From Agreia sp. VKM Ac-1783 (GTDB lineage Bacteria; Actinomycetota; Actinomycetes; Actinomycetales; Microbacteriaceae), in NCBI RefSeq assembly GCF_900177765.1, contig NZ_FXWI01000006.1:124001-188000 (forward strand): 64,000 nt of DNA. Direction: 5' to 3'. A program made the position numbers and the translations under genes. Within the stretch, counting starts at the first letter, position 1. Every line of letters begins with the position of its first letter. The notes beneath the pieces are model-generated. The model made no database searches and was not told the DNA's origin. It was given only the letters and a program-made list of their open reading frames with translations. Positions 33,299 through 42,254 of this stretch are shown here, one piece after another.

Positions 33299-33697
33299 TC
33301 AGTCTTTGTCGCGGCCGGCGAGGGGGCGCAGGATCGAACCGATGATCGCCGAGAGGATGGCGAGCACGAGGGCGCCCAGAACAGCCCAGCCGAAGCCGGC
33401 CACCATCAGTCCGAACCCGAAGAGCTGCGAGAACCAGGCTGCGAGCATCAGCAGCAAAGCGTTGACCACCAGTGAGAGCAACCCGAGGGTGAGGATGTAC
33501 AGAGGGAACGCGACGACGCGGATCGCCGTACCGACAATCCCGTTGACCACGCCGAAGATCAGTGCAACGAAGAGGAACGACAGGATCGTGCCGAGGGTGT
33601 CGTCTTGAAAGGGGTCGACGGTGACGCCCGTGACGATGAGCGTGGTCAGCCACAGGGCGATCGCGTTGGCCACCAGAGAGACGAGAAATCTGCGCAT
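33299..33697 (-). CDS. Phage holin family 4-like membrane protein (YvlD type)
   Basis: A 132-residue protein with four hydrophobic helices and the pattern of small YvlD/phage_holin_4-type membrane proteins (LVANAIALWLTTLIVTGVTVD, NGIVGTAIRVVAFPLYILTLGL). Despite the family name these are mostly chromosomal proteins with no lysis role; in Bacillus a relative is linked to envelope stress. No phage genes are nearby. It ends 54 bases from the converging hydrolase gene. Confidence 0.8.
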   Translation of the reverse strand: MRRFLVSLVANAIALWLTTLIVTGVTVDPFQDDTLGTILSFLFVALIFGVVNGIVGTAIRVVAFPLYILTLGLLSLVVNALLLMLAAWFSQLFGFGLMVAGFGWAVLGALVLAILSAIIGSILRPLAGRDKD

Positions 33698-33721
33698 GCG
33701 CCCAGTATTCCAGTTCGTCGG

Positions 33722-35017
33722 CTAGCTCGACAGCGCCTCGTACGCTCTGTCACGGCCCGGTGTTGCGCGGAGCTCGGCGCCGAGCAGGCGGCTACGGTCA
33801 CGGAGTTCCGTCGCGGTGAGGAGCGTCTGCGCTGCTGCGCGCAGTTCGTCAACCGAGGCCGTATTCGGGGCCAATGCGAGACCGTAGCCCCTCGACTCCA
33901 CGGCCTCTGCGCCGGCGAACTGATCGGTCGAGAACGGCAGCACCAGCATCGGCACCCCGGCCGTCGCGGCCTCGGTGACACTGTTGTTGCCCCCGTGCGT
34001 CACCGCGAGAGCGGCGTGCTTGAGCATCGTGACCTGCGGCAGGAACTCGCGCACCAGCCACGTGTCGGGCAGCTCTCCCAGCTCTCGTCGGTCGGCTGAT
34101 CCGATGGCCAGTGCCACCCGCACATCGAGTTGCCTCAGCGCGTCGGCCACTCGAGAAAGTACATCGGCGCGAACAGAGAGAAAGCTGCCGAAGCTCACGT
34201 AGACGATCGGCGCCCCTCCCGCGCTGAGCCAGGCGTCGACCTCAGGGTCAGCCGGCTCATCGCGAACGGCGGAGCCGAGAAAGGCATGCGTAGCGAGTTG
34301 CGCGGTGCGCTCCGGGTCGTGCAACTGGCCCGGGTAGTTCAGCAGCAGAGTGTCGCCGTGCTCGGCGAAGGCGTCCGACGACGAGGCGGCACTCGCATCG
34401 AGCACACCGAGCGCGTCATTCCACTGCTCGGTGAAGCGGTCGCGCACGACGATGCAGCTGGCGCGCAGACGCTCGAGCGCGTCGCTGTCGGGCTCGAAGG
34501 CCCGCGGCCACGATGTCGGATAGCCGTATACCTCTCCGGCTATGGGCAGTGCTGTCGGGTGACCGAGCACGACATCGGCGTGCTCGATGCCCGCGGCCTG
34601 CAGCGCGAGCCGGGCCGTGAAGGCGAGATGATCGACGATCACCGCATCCGGCTTCACCTCGTCGATGACCTTAAGGACGGCGCTCGCGGTATCGAGCGGT
34701 TGCCACAGCAGATCGGTCGTGCGCTGAGAGGCCTGATAGGCGAGGGTGTCGACGAGCCCCCGTCGAGTGGCATCGAAGAAGCCGCGCAGGGAGTCGTCTT
34801 CGCCCGCCGGCTGTTCCTCGGCGCGGATCGTTCCCGGATTGGAGCCGCGACCGAGTCGCAGCTCGACGGAGCGAAAACCGAACGACGACGCGATCGACGA
34901 GGTCGCTGGCCCGGATGCGACGACCACGTCGTCTCCCCTGTCGAGCCAGGCCGTGGCCAGGGTCGCGAGAGGCAGCAGGTGCGACGCGTAATCCGGGCTG
35001 ATGACGAGCAGCGTCAC
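33722..35017 (-). CDS. MGT/UGT-like glycosyltransferase (GT1 type)
   Basis: A 431-residue protein with the two-domain GT-B layout of macrolide/UDP-glycosyltransferases. The donor-binding signature is clear near the C terminus: THGGNNSVTEAATAGVPMLVLPFSTDQFAGA. The N terminus MTLLVISPDYASHLLPLATL is the usual acceptor-domain start. GTG start, with GTGA overlap with the upstream HEAT/GT4 gene, so the two glycosyltransferases are made together. The acceptor could be a lipid or secondary metabolite; nothing in the sequence fixes it. Confidence 0.88.
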   Translation of the reverse strand: MTLLVISPDYASHLLPLATLATAWLDRGDDVVVASGPATSSIASSFGFRSVELRLGRGSNPGTIRAEEQPAGEDDSLRGFFDATRRGLVDTLAYQASQRTTDLLWQPLDTASAVLKVIDEVKPDAVIVDHLAFTARLALQAAGIEHADVVLGHPTALPIAGEVYGYPTSWPRAFEPDSDALERLRASCIVVRDRFTEQWNDALGVLDASAASSSDAFAEHGDTLLLNYPGQLHDPERTAQLATHAFLGSAVRDEPADPEVDAWLSAGGAPIVYVSFGSFLSVRADVLSRVADALRQLDVRVALAIGSADRRELGELPDTWLVREFLPQVTMLKHAALAVTHGGNNSVTEAATAGVPMLVLPFSTDQFAGAEAVESRGYGLALAPNTASVDELRAAAQTLLTATELRDRSRLLGAELRATPGRDRAYEALSS

Positions 35018-37227
35018 GAGGCGTTGCCCGTGCTCGACAGAGGCAGGCCCTCGACGCGCCTGTTCGCGGCGACGTTCGTGTACACCCGCTCGAGAGCCGT
35101 AGCCATGGCCTGCACGGTGAAGCGATCCCGCACGATGCCGCGTGCCGCCGCCACCCGGTCACAATCGTCCTCGGCCGCGATTCGCACGGCCTCCGTCATG
35201 CCGCGACGCACTCCCGTGGCCGAGCCGGTGTCGACCAGAATGCCCGTGACGCCGTCGTCGACGTACGTCGCGGGACCACCCGCGTCGGGCGTCACGACGA
35301 CGAGTCCCGCCGCTAGAGCTTCGAGAATCGCGATGCCGAACTCCTCTTTCAGACTGCCGCACACGTAGATGCCGGATGCGCCCACGATATCGCCCGATCC
35401 GAGTCGGGTCGCGGCGAGCCAGCGCGACACCACGTCGTTGGGACGGTGTCCGGCGAGAACGAGCCCGTCGGCTGCCTGAGGGTTCTCGCGCAGCACGCGG
35501 TCGATCGCATCGAGTTGCGACTGTTCGTCGGCGGAGGGCGAGACAAGGTCGCCGCCGACGATCACGAGGTTGCAGGTGTCGAACAGGGTGGCATCCGTCG
35601 CCCAGGCTTCGACGATGGTCGCCATACCCTTCACCCGGTGAAGGCGGCCCACGCTCAACGCGATGGGCAGGCCGCGACGGTGCTCGGGTAGGGCGGCGAC
35701 CAGCTCCTCGAGCCCGTCGAGGGCGTCGTGTGCATCGAGGGCGTCTGCGCGGGCGGTGTCTGCGCGGGCGGCGTTGCGGGCCTCGACCTCGATCAGCGCA
35801 TCGTCGATGGTCGCGAGGTCGATTCCCTCGGGCACCACGGTGTAGCGCTCGGGTGACTCGTCGATATCGATGCCCAGCAGCTCCTGCAGTTCGGCACGCA
35901 ACGCGGGCCGGGGAAACAGCACGATGTGATCGGAGTCGGCGGCAAGACGCTGCACGAGCCGGTGCCGGAACCAGTAGTGCTCCTGCTCGTCGATGTCACC
36001 GAAGTTGGCTGCGGTCAGCGAGCCCGCGACGTCGAGTGCGCGGATGACTCCGTGAGGATCGGGCGCCAGCGTGAAGACCACGGGGATGCCCAACTCGCGG
36101 GCCACGCTCGACGCGGCCATGCTGCCGACATCGGCCATCCGCAGATGAAGAACGTCGACAGGGCCCAGGGCCGTGAGCGCGCGACGGATGCCGCGCTCGG
36201 CCGCGACCCTGGTGTGCCACGAGCGGGCTTGCGGGCTCGGCTCCGACAGAAGGGGAACGGGAACGAAGTCGTGGTCGGCGCCGGTGCGCGCTGCGAGGTC
36301 GAGCAGGCTGTCGGCGGCGGCGCCGGCGTCTCCTCGAGACATGGTGAGCACGCGGTCGATGCCGTCGAGGTTCGCCAGGGCGTCTCCGAGGCGCACGAGC
36401 AGCGTCGCCACTCCCCCGTTGTCTCCGGCGCCGGCGCGTGTGAGTCCACGGTCGATATCGGCGTGAAGAAAGAGCTGGGCGACCGTGAGGCCGTCGCCGA
36501 GTCGGATGGCGGCGGGCGCGTCCCCGAGGTCGATCAGGGCCAACCGTGCCGCATGGGCGATCGTCCGCGATCCCGTCGCGTCGGCATCGCTGTCGACCGA
36601 GGCGAGGTCACGCACGAGAATGAGTCCACGCTCGTCGCCTCGGCGGTCACCGAGTCCGGCGATCGCGGCGATCCGCACGTCATCGTGCTCGGAGGTGTCG
36701 GACGCTATCTCGCGCAGAGCCCGTCCGGCGACCCGTCCGGAGACGAGTCCCAGCGTTTCGACGAGCCGGGTGCGGACGTCACTCGCGCGCTCTGCGACCA
36801 GCGCGCCCTCGAGGGCCAACGCGACGTGATCCGGGGCCGACACGCCCCACTGCTGCAGCGTGCGTTGCGCGAGCATGCCGGTGAAGCCCGCCTGCACGAC
36901 GCAGGCGACGAGACGCGACACGGCATCCAAGCGCGGAAGCCGGCTGCCGAACGCCCAGGCGGCGTGTTCTCTCAGGAACGCCCGGTTACTCGAGAGCAGC
37001 TCGGACAGCGCGTCGTCAGCCTCGTCGTCGAAGACCCGGCCGAGCGCGTGCACGGCGGCTATCGCCACGAGCTGGTTCTGCTCGTCGTCGATGGTGCGAC
37101 GCAGGATGCCGACCGCCTGGCGACCGCCCGCCCGCGATGCGGTCAGCGCGAGATCATCGGCGGCGCGCACCACATCGAGGAGGAAAGGAGTTCGACGAAG
37201 ACGGTCGAGGGCGGCGGTCAGTTCCAT
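35014..37227 (-). CDS. HEAT-like repeat / GT4 glycosyltransferase fusion
   Basis: A 737-residue protein with two parts. Residues 1-290 are helical repeats of HEAT/PBS type (GRQAVGILRRTIDDEQNQLV, ALVAERASDVRTRLVETLG, REIASDTSEHDDVRIAAIAG). The rest is a GT4-type GT-B glycosyltransferase with SVGRLHRVKGMATIVEAW, CNLVIVGGD and the donor motif SLKEEFGIAILEALAAGL. The ATG at 37227 is chosen because it opens the first repeat; the frame is open for 59 more codons upstream, but that would run toward the start of the divergent gene. The fusion is unusual: the repeats may hold a partner or acceptor. It pairs with the GT1-type enzyme downstream. Confidence 0.82.
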   Translation of the reverse strand: MELTAALDRLRRTPFLLDVVRAADDLALTASRAGGRQAVGILRRTIDDEQNQLVAIAAVHALGRVFDDEADDALSELLSSNRAFLREHAAWAFGSRLPRLDAVSRLVACVVQAGFTGMLAQRTLQQWGVSAPDHVALALEGALVAERASDVRTRLVETLGLVSGRVAGRALREIASDTSEHDDVRIAAIAGLGDRRGDERGLILVRDLASVDSDADATGSRTIAHAARLALIDLGDAPAAIRLGDGLTVAQLFLHADIDRGLTRAGAGDNGGVATLLVRLGDALANLDGIDRVLTMSRGDAGAAADSLLDLAARTGADHDFVPVPLLSEPSPQARSWHTRVAAERGIRRALTALGPVDVLHLRMADVGSMAASSVARELGIPVVFTLAPDPHGVIRALDVAGSLTAANFGDIDEQEHYWFRHRLVQRLAADSDHIVLFPRPALRAELQELLGIDIDESPERYTVVPEGIDLATIDDALIEVEARNAARADTARADALDAHDALDGLEELVAALPEHRRGLPIALSVGRLHRVKGMATIVEAWATDATLFDTCNLVIVGGDLVSPSADEQSQLDAIDRVLRENPQAADGLVLAGHRPNDVVSRWLAATRLGSGDIVGASGIYVCGSLKEEFGIAILEALAAGLVVVTPDAGGPATYVDDGVTGILVDTGSATGVRRGMTEAVRIAAEDDCDRVAAARGIVRDRFTVQAMATALERVYTNVAANRRVEGLPLSSTGNAS

Positions 37228-37421
37228 CGATGCGGTGTTTCCATGGTGCGGGTGATCCGAATTCGTGAGTATGAGATGTCGCGGGTCTATTCGGAGCCGT
37301 CGCTGCGACGGATCGGACTCGAACTCTTCGAGTACACGCGACTTCGATTCGCGCTGCAATGCCATTGACAGGCGCTTGCTCACCACACACGAGAAGTCGT
37401 GCATGTGCGAAGGTGGATGTT

Positions 37422-38261
37422 ATGGCACGCATGCAGGACGCCTCGGCCAGGGCGGGCGACGTTATAGAACGCAATCATGTGCGGATCTCCGGGGCTGAGG
37501 ACGCTCCGGTGCTGGTGCTCGCTCACGGCTTCGGCTGCGACCAGACCATGTACTCGCGCCTCCTGCCCCATTTCGAAGGCCGGTTCCGGGTCGTCCTGTT
37601 CGACCACGTGGGCTCGGGCAGATCGTCTCTCTCCCACTACGACGCCGTGAAGTACTCGACTCTGGATCAGTATGTCGACGACCTCCTCGAACTCTGCGAT
37701 GCCTTGCACCTGACCGACGTGACCCTGATCGCCCACAGCTTCTCTGCGATGCTCGCTATCGCGGCGGCCGTGAAGTCACCCGAGATCTTCCGTGATCTCG
37801 TGCTCCTCGCACCGACGCCGTCGTACATCGACGACGCCGACGCCGACTACGAGGGCGGGTTCAGTCGCGCCGACATCGACGGACTCATGGAGTCGCTCGA
37901 CGACAACCATCTGGCCTGGGCCGCGATGATGGCGCCGGTGATCATGAAGAACCCCGAGGTGCCCCAACTGACCGACGAGCTCGAGCAGAGCTTCTGCCGC
38001 CTCGATCCTCTGGTGATGCGCTCGTTCGCCCGGGTGGCCTTCCTCTCAGACGTGCGCCCGCTGCTGCCGCGGGTCGAGGTGCCGACCCTGATCGTGCAGT
38101 GCACGAACGACTCTCTCGCTCCACTCCATGTGGGCGACTACATGGAGGCGCACATGCCCCGAGCGCGGGTCGTCGTTCTCGAGGCGGAGGGGCATGTGCC
38201 CCAGGTGAGTGCTCCGGAAGAGACGTCCCGCGCGATCCTGCAGTTTCTGGCCGAGCGCTGA
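37422..38261 (+). CDS. RsbQ-type alpha/beta hydrolase
   Basis: A 279-residue protein very like RsbQ of Bacillus: the N-terminal IERNHVRISG, the stretch LAHGFGCDQTMY and FDHVGSGRS are near-identical to that family. The triad is Ser106 (AHSFSA), Asp230 (CTNDSLAP) and His258 (EGHVPQ). RsbQ makes or binds a small hydrophobic ligand needed by its PAS-domain partner RsbP, and is related to plant strigolactone and karrikin receptors. Here the partner is encoded two bases downstream and carries PAS, GGDEF and EAL domains instead of a phosphatase. The nucleophile elbow has Ser where RsbQ has Gly (HSFSA versus HSVGA). ATG at 37422 after AAGGTGG. Confidence 0.92.
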   Translation: MARMQDASARAGDVIERNHVRISGAEDAPVLVLAHGFGCDQTMYSRLLPHFEGRFRVVLFDHVGSGRSSLSHYDAVKYSTLDQYVDDLLELCDALHLTDVTLIAHSFSAMLAIAAAVKSPEIFRDLVLLAPTPSYIDDADADYEGGFSRADIDGLMESLDDNHLAWAAMMAPVIMKNPEVPQLTDELEQSFCRLDPLVMRSFARVAFLSDVRPLLPRVEVPTLIVQCTNDSLAPLHVGDYMEAHMPRARVVVLEAEGHVPQVSAPEETSRAILQFLAER

Positions 38262-38263
38262 TC

Positions 38264-40057
38264 ATGCCGACACAGGGTGCGGTGCAGATCGACTACGAGA
38301 CGCTCTTCCGATCGGGGCCGGGTGCAATCGTGATCACGGATTCGAGCAACACGATCGTGCAGGTCAACGATCACATGCTCACGTGGACAGGATTCTCCCG
38401 GGAGGAACTGGTCGGAACGTCTCTCACCCGACTCCTCCCGCCGGCCGACCGCATCCTGTTCTCGGCGCGCACCGTGCCGCTGCTCTACCTCGAAGGGCGC
38501 GTCTCAGACATGTCGTTCAGTGTGCTGGGCAAAAACCGCGAGGCGCTGGCCGTTCACCTCTCGGCCTCACGGGTGAACAAGGGCCCCGAGACGAAGACGC
38601 AGAAAGGGGCTTCGCTCGTCGGCATGACGGTCTTTCTCTTCACTCCTCGCAGGGAGCGCACGGCAGAGGAGCAACACGTCATCAGCGCGGTGCGTCACGC
38701 CGAGAAATCAGACGTGCTGAGGCGTGAGGCGGAAGACGATCTCGCGCAATCGGCACAGTTCGACGCCTTGACTTCTCTACTGAGTCGAGAGGGTCTCATG
38801 CCTCGATTCAGCAGCCTCGTGAGCTCCGCGCCGTCAGAGAGAGAGCTCGTCACCATCGCTCTCGGCCTCGATCACTTCAGGGTCGTGAACGAGAGTTTGG
38901 GGCAGGCCGCCGGTGACCAGGTCTTGAGAGCGATCGCGCAACGACTCGCGGGTCTCGCCGAGGAAGGATTTCTCTGCGCGAGAGTCGGGGGCGACGAGTT
39001 CGTGGTGGTCGGATCAGGTCGCGGCCGCGGCGTGCCCCTGGCAGAGCGGATCCTGGAACTCGTCAGCGGTGCGATCAGGGTCGACGACCTCGACATCGTG
39101 GTGACGGCGAGCGTGGGGGTGTCGACCGCCGCCACGTCAGGAGCCGAAGGCGATCGGCCCGCGAGCTTCGCGCACCTCGCCGAGCTGCACGTGCGCCAGG
39201 CCACAACGGCCATGTACAAAGCGAAGGCGACGGGCCGCAACCGCTGGAAACGCTTCACCTCTGTGGGGGACGACTCGGCCGTCAATGAGATCAGGCTGCT
39301 GGGCGAGATCCGCAACGGGCTCGCGGAAGCCCAGTTTCGCCTCGACTATCAACCCCAGCTCCACGTCGAGACGGGGCGACTGCACGGCTACGAGGCGCTG
39401 ATGCGCTGGCATCATCCCGACCGCGGGCTGATCGGACCTGCAGGCTTCATCGATGTGGCCGAGAGGTCTGGTCTCGTGAATCAATTGGGCGCGTGGGCGT
39501 GCCGCACGGCCATCGACAGATGCGTGCGGCTCAACGCGGCCCCCGACGCGCTGCCCGTGACCATGTCTGTGAACGTCTCGGCCCGCCAGCTGGGTGATCC
39601 ACGGCTCGCGGAGATGATCGGCGAGTTATTGGCCGAGAGTGGCCTCGACCCCGCTCTGCTCACGCTCGAGATCACCGAAAGCGGGTTGATCACCGACAGC
39701 CCGAGCGCTCATCGAAACCTCGAATTGCTGCACAGCCACGGCGTTCGACTCTCGATCGACGATTTCGGAACCGGCTACGCGGGATTCGCCTACCTCAAGG
39801 ACTTTCCCGTCGACGAATTGAAGATCGATGGCTCGTTCGTCTCGGGGCTGGGCGTCTCGGCCGAGGACACCGCCATCGTCGCCAGCTGCATCGACATCGG
39901 CCATGCCATGGGGATGAGTGTGGTCGCCGAAGGCATCGAGACTCGCGAGCAGTTGGAGCGGCTCACCGAGATGGGATGCGACATCATTCAGGGCTACTTC
40001 TATTCGATGCCGCTGGCCGACGAAGCTCTGGAGTCATGGCAACCGCCGGTGAGCTGA
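38264..40057 (+). CDS. PAS-GGDEF-EAL cyclic-di-GMP enzyme
   Basis: A 597-residue protein: PAS domain (about 10-110; AIVITDSSNTIVQVNDHMLTW), a linker helix, a GGDEF domain with intact GGDEF near residues 242-246, and an EAL domain with intact EAL near 376 and the later catalytic motifs NVSARQL, ITESGLI, DDFGTGY, ELKIDGSF and EGIET. Both halves keep their key residues, so it could make and break c-di-GMP. No I-site RxxD is seen just before GGDEF. No membrane segment is present. It starts two bases after the RsbQ-type gene, so its PAS domain is the likely receiver of the RsbQ ligand. Confidence 0.93.
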   Translation: MPTQGAVQIDYETLFRSGPGAIVITDSSNTIVQVNDHMLTWTGFSREELVGTSLTRLLPPADRILFSARTVPLLYLEGRVSDMSFSVLGKNREALAVHLSASRVNKGPETKTQKGASLVGMTVFLFTPRRERTAEEQHVISAVRHAEKSDVLRREAEDDLAQSAQFDALTSLLSREGLMPRFSSLVSSAPSERELVTIALGLDHFRVVNESLGQAAGDQVLRAIAQRLAGLAEEGFLCARVGGDEFVVVGSGRGRGVPLAERILELVSGAIRVDDLDIVVTASVGVSTAATSGAEGDRPASFAHLAELHVRQATTAMYKAKATGRNRWKRFTSVGDDSAVNEIRLLGEIRNGLAEAQFRLDYQPQLHVETGRLHGYEALMRWHHPDRGLIGPAGFIDVAERSGLVNQLGAWACRTAIDRCVRLNAAPDALPVTMSVNVSARQLGDPRLAEMIGELLAESGLDPALLTLEITESGLITDSPSAHRNLELLHSHGVRLSIDDFGTGYAGFAYLKDFPVDELKIDGSFVSGLGVSAEDTAIVASCIDIGHAMGMSVVAEGIETREQLERLTEMGCDIIQGYFYSMPLADEALESWQPPVS

Positions 40058-40083
40058 TCAGGCTGATAGAGATGCGCAGGCTG

Positions 40084-40089
40084 TAGCGT
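40084..40089 (+). promoter_or_regulatory. Possible -10 box for a leaderless gene
   Basis: TAGCGT fits TANNNT and ends seven bases before the ATG at 40097, the distance expected for a leaderless transcript. That would favour 40097 over 40091 as start of the next gene. No clear -35 is seen. Confidence 0.3.
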
Positions 40090-40090
40090 C

Positions 40091-40507
40091 ATGCGTATGC
40101 CCGTCACCGACGCTCCGATTCCTCCGTACGACGGGCCTCGCGGCATCCTGCACGCCGACAGGCACGACGTGGCCGCCCGACTGTTCGTCGTCACATTCCT
40201 CAAGAGGAATACATCTACGTTGCCCCGAGTGGACTTCGAGGTCGTCGGAATGGCGGGCCTCCAGGGCGAACTCGCCGAGCTCGGCGGGTATTCCATGGGC
40301 TCGTTCACCCTCTTCGCGACAAGGCAGCCCTGGGCTATCACGACCCAGCTGGCGCTCGAGTGCGTTCTCATCTGGGAGCGGGCGTCGATAGCCGCGCGCT
40401 ACGGAGACCAGGTGGTCGTGCTCGAACCGGGCATGCGCATCCTCGTGTCGAGCGAGCCGGAGGCCGCAGCCGACCGGGCGATGGCGAGAATCAGGCCCAT
40501 CTCGTGA
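40091..40507 (+). CDS. Protein of unknown function
   Basis: A 138-residue protein (136 if the second ATG at 40097 is used, which suits the -10 box upstream). It has a mixed alpha/beta character, a motif-free core (RHDVAARLFVVTFLKRN, VVGMAGLQGELAELGGYSMGSFTLFATRQPW) and no signal peptide or clear membrane helix. It overlaps the following DUF1345-like gene by GTGA. I do not recognise a family. Confidence 0.6.
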   Translation: MRMPVTDAPIPPYDGPRGILHADRHDVAARLFVVTFLKRNTSTLPRVDFEVVGMAGLQGELAELGGYSMGSFTLFATRQPWAITTQLALECVLIWERASIAARYGDQVVVLEPGMRILVSSEPEAAADRAMARIRPIS

Positions 40508-41169
40508 GTGCCGAGAACAGCCCACGGGATTTCACGGACTTCTGGCACCGCGCCGGGGTGCGGGCCACGGTGGTGCTCATCATCTTCGCCGTCGTCTTCA
40601 CGGTCACCGGCATTGCCGGATCGTGGGTGTTCGCCCCCGCGATCGGCTGGATCGCTGCCGCCGGCACCTTCACCGTGTGGGTATGGCTGTCAGTGCTGCG
40701 ATTGAGTGCCGCCGACACTGCTGCTCACGCGAGCAGAGAGGATCCCTCGCAACGCATGGCGCAGACGCTGTTGATCCTGGCGAGCATCGCCAGCTTCGGT
40801 GCGATCGCGCTGTTGTTGATCGAGGCTGGCAAGCTCGGCGAGAGAGCCACGCTGGGCCTTGTCGCGACCGCCTTGGCCACGCTGGCAGCCTCGTGGTGGC
40901 TGGTGCACACCGTGTACACGCTGCGCTACGCGGGGTTCTACTATCGCGCCGGCGGGGCCGGCATCGAGTTCAACCAGAAGGAGCCGCCGCGCTATCTCGA
41001 CTTCGCGTATCTGGCATTCACTCTAGGAATGACCTTCCAGGTCTCCGATACCAACATCACGAGCTCCGTGCTGCGGGCGGAAGCGTTGCGACACGCTCTG
41101 TTGTCGTTCCTGCTCGGGGTCGTGGTCGTGGCGTCGACCATCAATCTCGTGTCGAGCCTGCTGAACTAA
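40504..41169 (+). CDS. DUF1345-type integral membrane protein
   Basis: A 221-residue protein with six or so membrane segments and the DUF1345 pattern in the middle and end: VHTVYTLRYAGFYYRAGGAGIEF, then PRYLDFAYLAFTLGMTFQVSDTNI and RHALLSFLLGVVVVASTINLV. The function of the family is not known. GTG start overlapping the previous stop. Its own stop overlaps the stop of the convergent lacI-type gene by three bases, so there is no room for a terminator between them. Confidence 0.85.
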   Translation: MSAENSPRDFTDFWHRAGVRATVVLIIFAVVFTVTGIAGSWVFAPAIGWIAAAGTFTVWVWLSVLRLSAADTAAHASREDPSQRMAQTLLILASIASFGAIALLLIEAGKLGERATLGLVATALATLAASWWLVHTVYTLRYAGFYYRAGGAGIEFNQKEPPRYLDFAYLAFTLGMTFQVSDTNITSSVLRAEALRHALLSFLLGVVVVASTINLVSSLLN

Positions 41170-42206
41170 GCCACACTCCGCGCGGGGCCGGTCGACGCTC
41201 GTTCGATCAACTCGGGGAGTGATTGCGGCAGCTCGGTCGAGCGGTCACCCTCGATGCGCGCGAGCAGTGTGCTGAGCATGTCACGGCCGATCGTCTCGAA
41301 GTCCTGGCGCACCGTGGTGAGCGGTGGAGTCACATATGCCGCTTCGGGAATGTCATCGAAGCCGATAATGCTCATGTCGGCGGGCACGGTGAGCCCACGT
41401 TCGTTGAGCGCGTGGATCAGACCGATCGACATCTGGTCGTTCGCGGCGAAGATGGCGGTGAGTCCCGTGAGATCGCAGGCTTCGCCGAATCGGTGTCCGG
41501 ATGAGGGGGACCAGTCGCCCACACCGATCACCCGGGCCGACAGGTCGTTCGCGCCGAGTTCGTCTCGCCATCCGCGCTCGCGCTCTCGCGCGTCGACCGA
41601 GTCGGCCGGGCCGGCGAGGTGCGCGATTCCGCGGTGGCCCAGGGCGATGAGGTGCCGCACGGCGTTGCGCGCTCCGTTGTACTGGTCGGCGCCGACCGTG
41701 GCGAGACCGACGTGGGGAGTCGCTTCGAGGGCCACGAGGGGAATCGTCAATTCCATGCCGGCAACGACGTCGACCGACCCTTCGTGGCCGGAGATGACGG
41801 CGATGCCCTCGACGTTCTGCCGGAGGAAGGCCTCGACCGCCCCTCGGATGGATCCGGGATCGCTGTCGGTCATGTTTGCGGTGAAGACCGACCAGCGAGC
41901 GTCGCGTGCCGCGGCATTGAAGTACAGAACCGTAGACGACGGCCCGAACTCCGGCCCGCCCGTGGCGATCAGCCCGATTGTTCTCGATCGTCGAGTGACG
42001 AGGGCCCGCGCCGCGGGGGAGGGCACGTAGCGAAGCTTCTTGATCGCCTCTTCGACGCGTACGCGGGTGGAGGATCGGACGTTCGGCAGGTCGTTGACCA
42101 CTCGCGAGACCGTCTGATGTGACACGCCCGCCAGTCGGGCCACGTCGAAGATCGTCGCTTGGCGCGGCGCCTCTTCCGTCACGTAGTCCACCTTATCCAG
42201 CGCCAC
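41166..42206 (-). CDS. LacI-family transcriptional regulator of the sugar locus
   Basis: A 346-residue repressor: N-terminal helix-turn-helix ATIFDVARLAGVSHQTVSRVVN with the hinge region LRYVPSPAARALVTRRS, then a periplasmic-binding-protein-like sensor domain ending in IIGFDDIPEAAYVTPPLTTVRQD, all typical of LacI/GalR proteins. The GTG at 42206 lacks a clear ribosome site; a start a few codons later is possible. It lies 48 bases downstream of the orphan ATPase on the same strand, so it is probably co-transcribed from a promoter overlapped by a LacI-type operator (43875-43890) and controls itself. The inducer is likely a product of the GH43 enzymes. Confidence 0.92.
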   Translation of the reverse strand: MALDKVDYVTEEAPRQATIFDVARLAGVSHQTVSRVVNDLPNVRSSTRVRVEEAIKKLRYVPSPAARALVTRRSRTIGLIATGGPEFGPSSTVLYFNAAARDARWSVFTANMTDSDPGSIRGAVEAFLRQNVEGIAVISGHEGSVDVVAGMELTIPLVALEATPHVGLATVGADQYNGARNAVRHLIALGHRGIAHLAGPADSVDARERERGWRDELGANDLSARVIGVGDWSPSSGHRFGEACDLTGLTAIFAANDQMSIGLIHALNERGLTVPADMSIIGFDDIPEAAYVTPPLTTVRQDFETIGRDMLSTLLARIEGDRSTELPQSLPELIERASTGPARSVA

Positions 42207-42254
42207 GCCCGTGATCGTGTCGTGAATCGAACACTAGCCGACCCACGCTGTGGC

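Noticed and set aside
33299-33697. Holin-like gene considered as a prophage remnant
   Set aside because: It belongs to the YvlD-type chromosomal membrane proteins; no lysin, integrase, capsid or attachment site is near.
37365-37393. TTGACA at 37365 considered as the promoter of the RsbQ-type gene
   Set aside because: No TANNNT box is found 16-19 bases downstream, so the hexamer alone is not good evidence.
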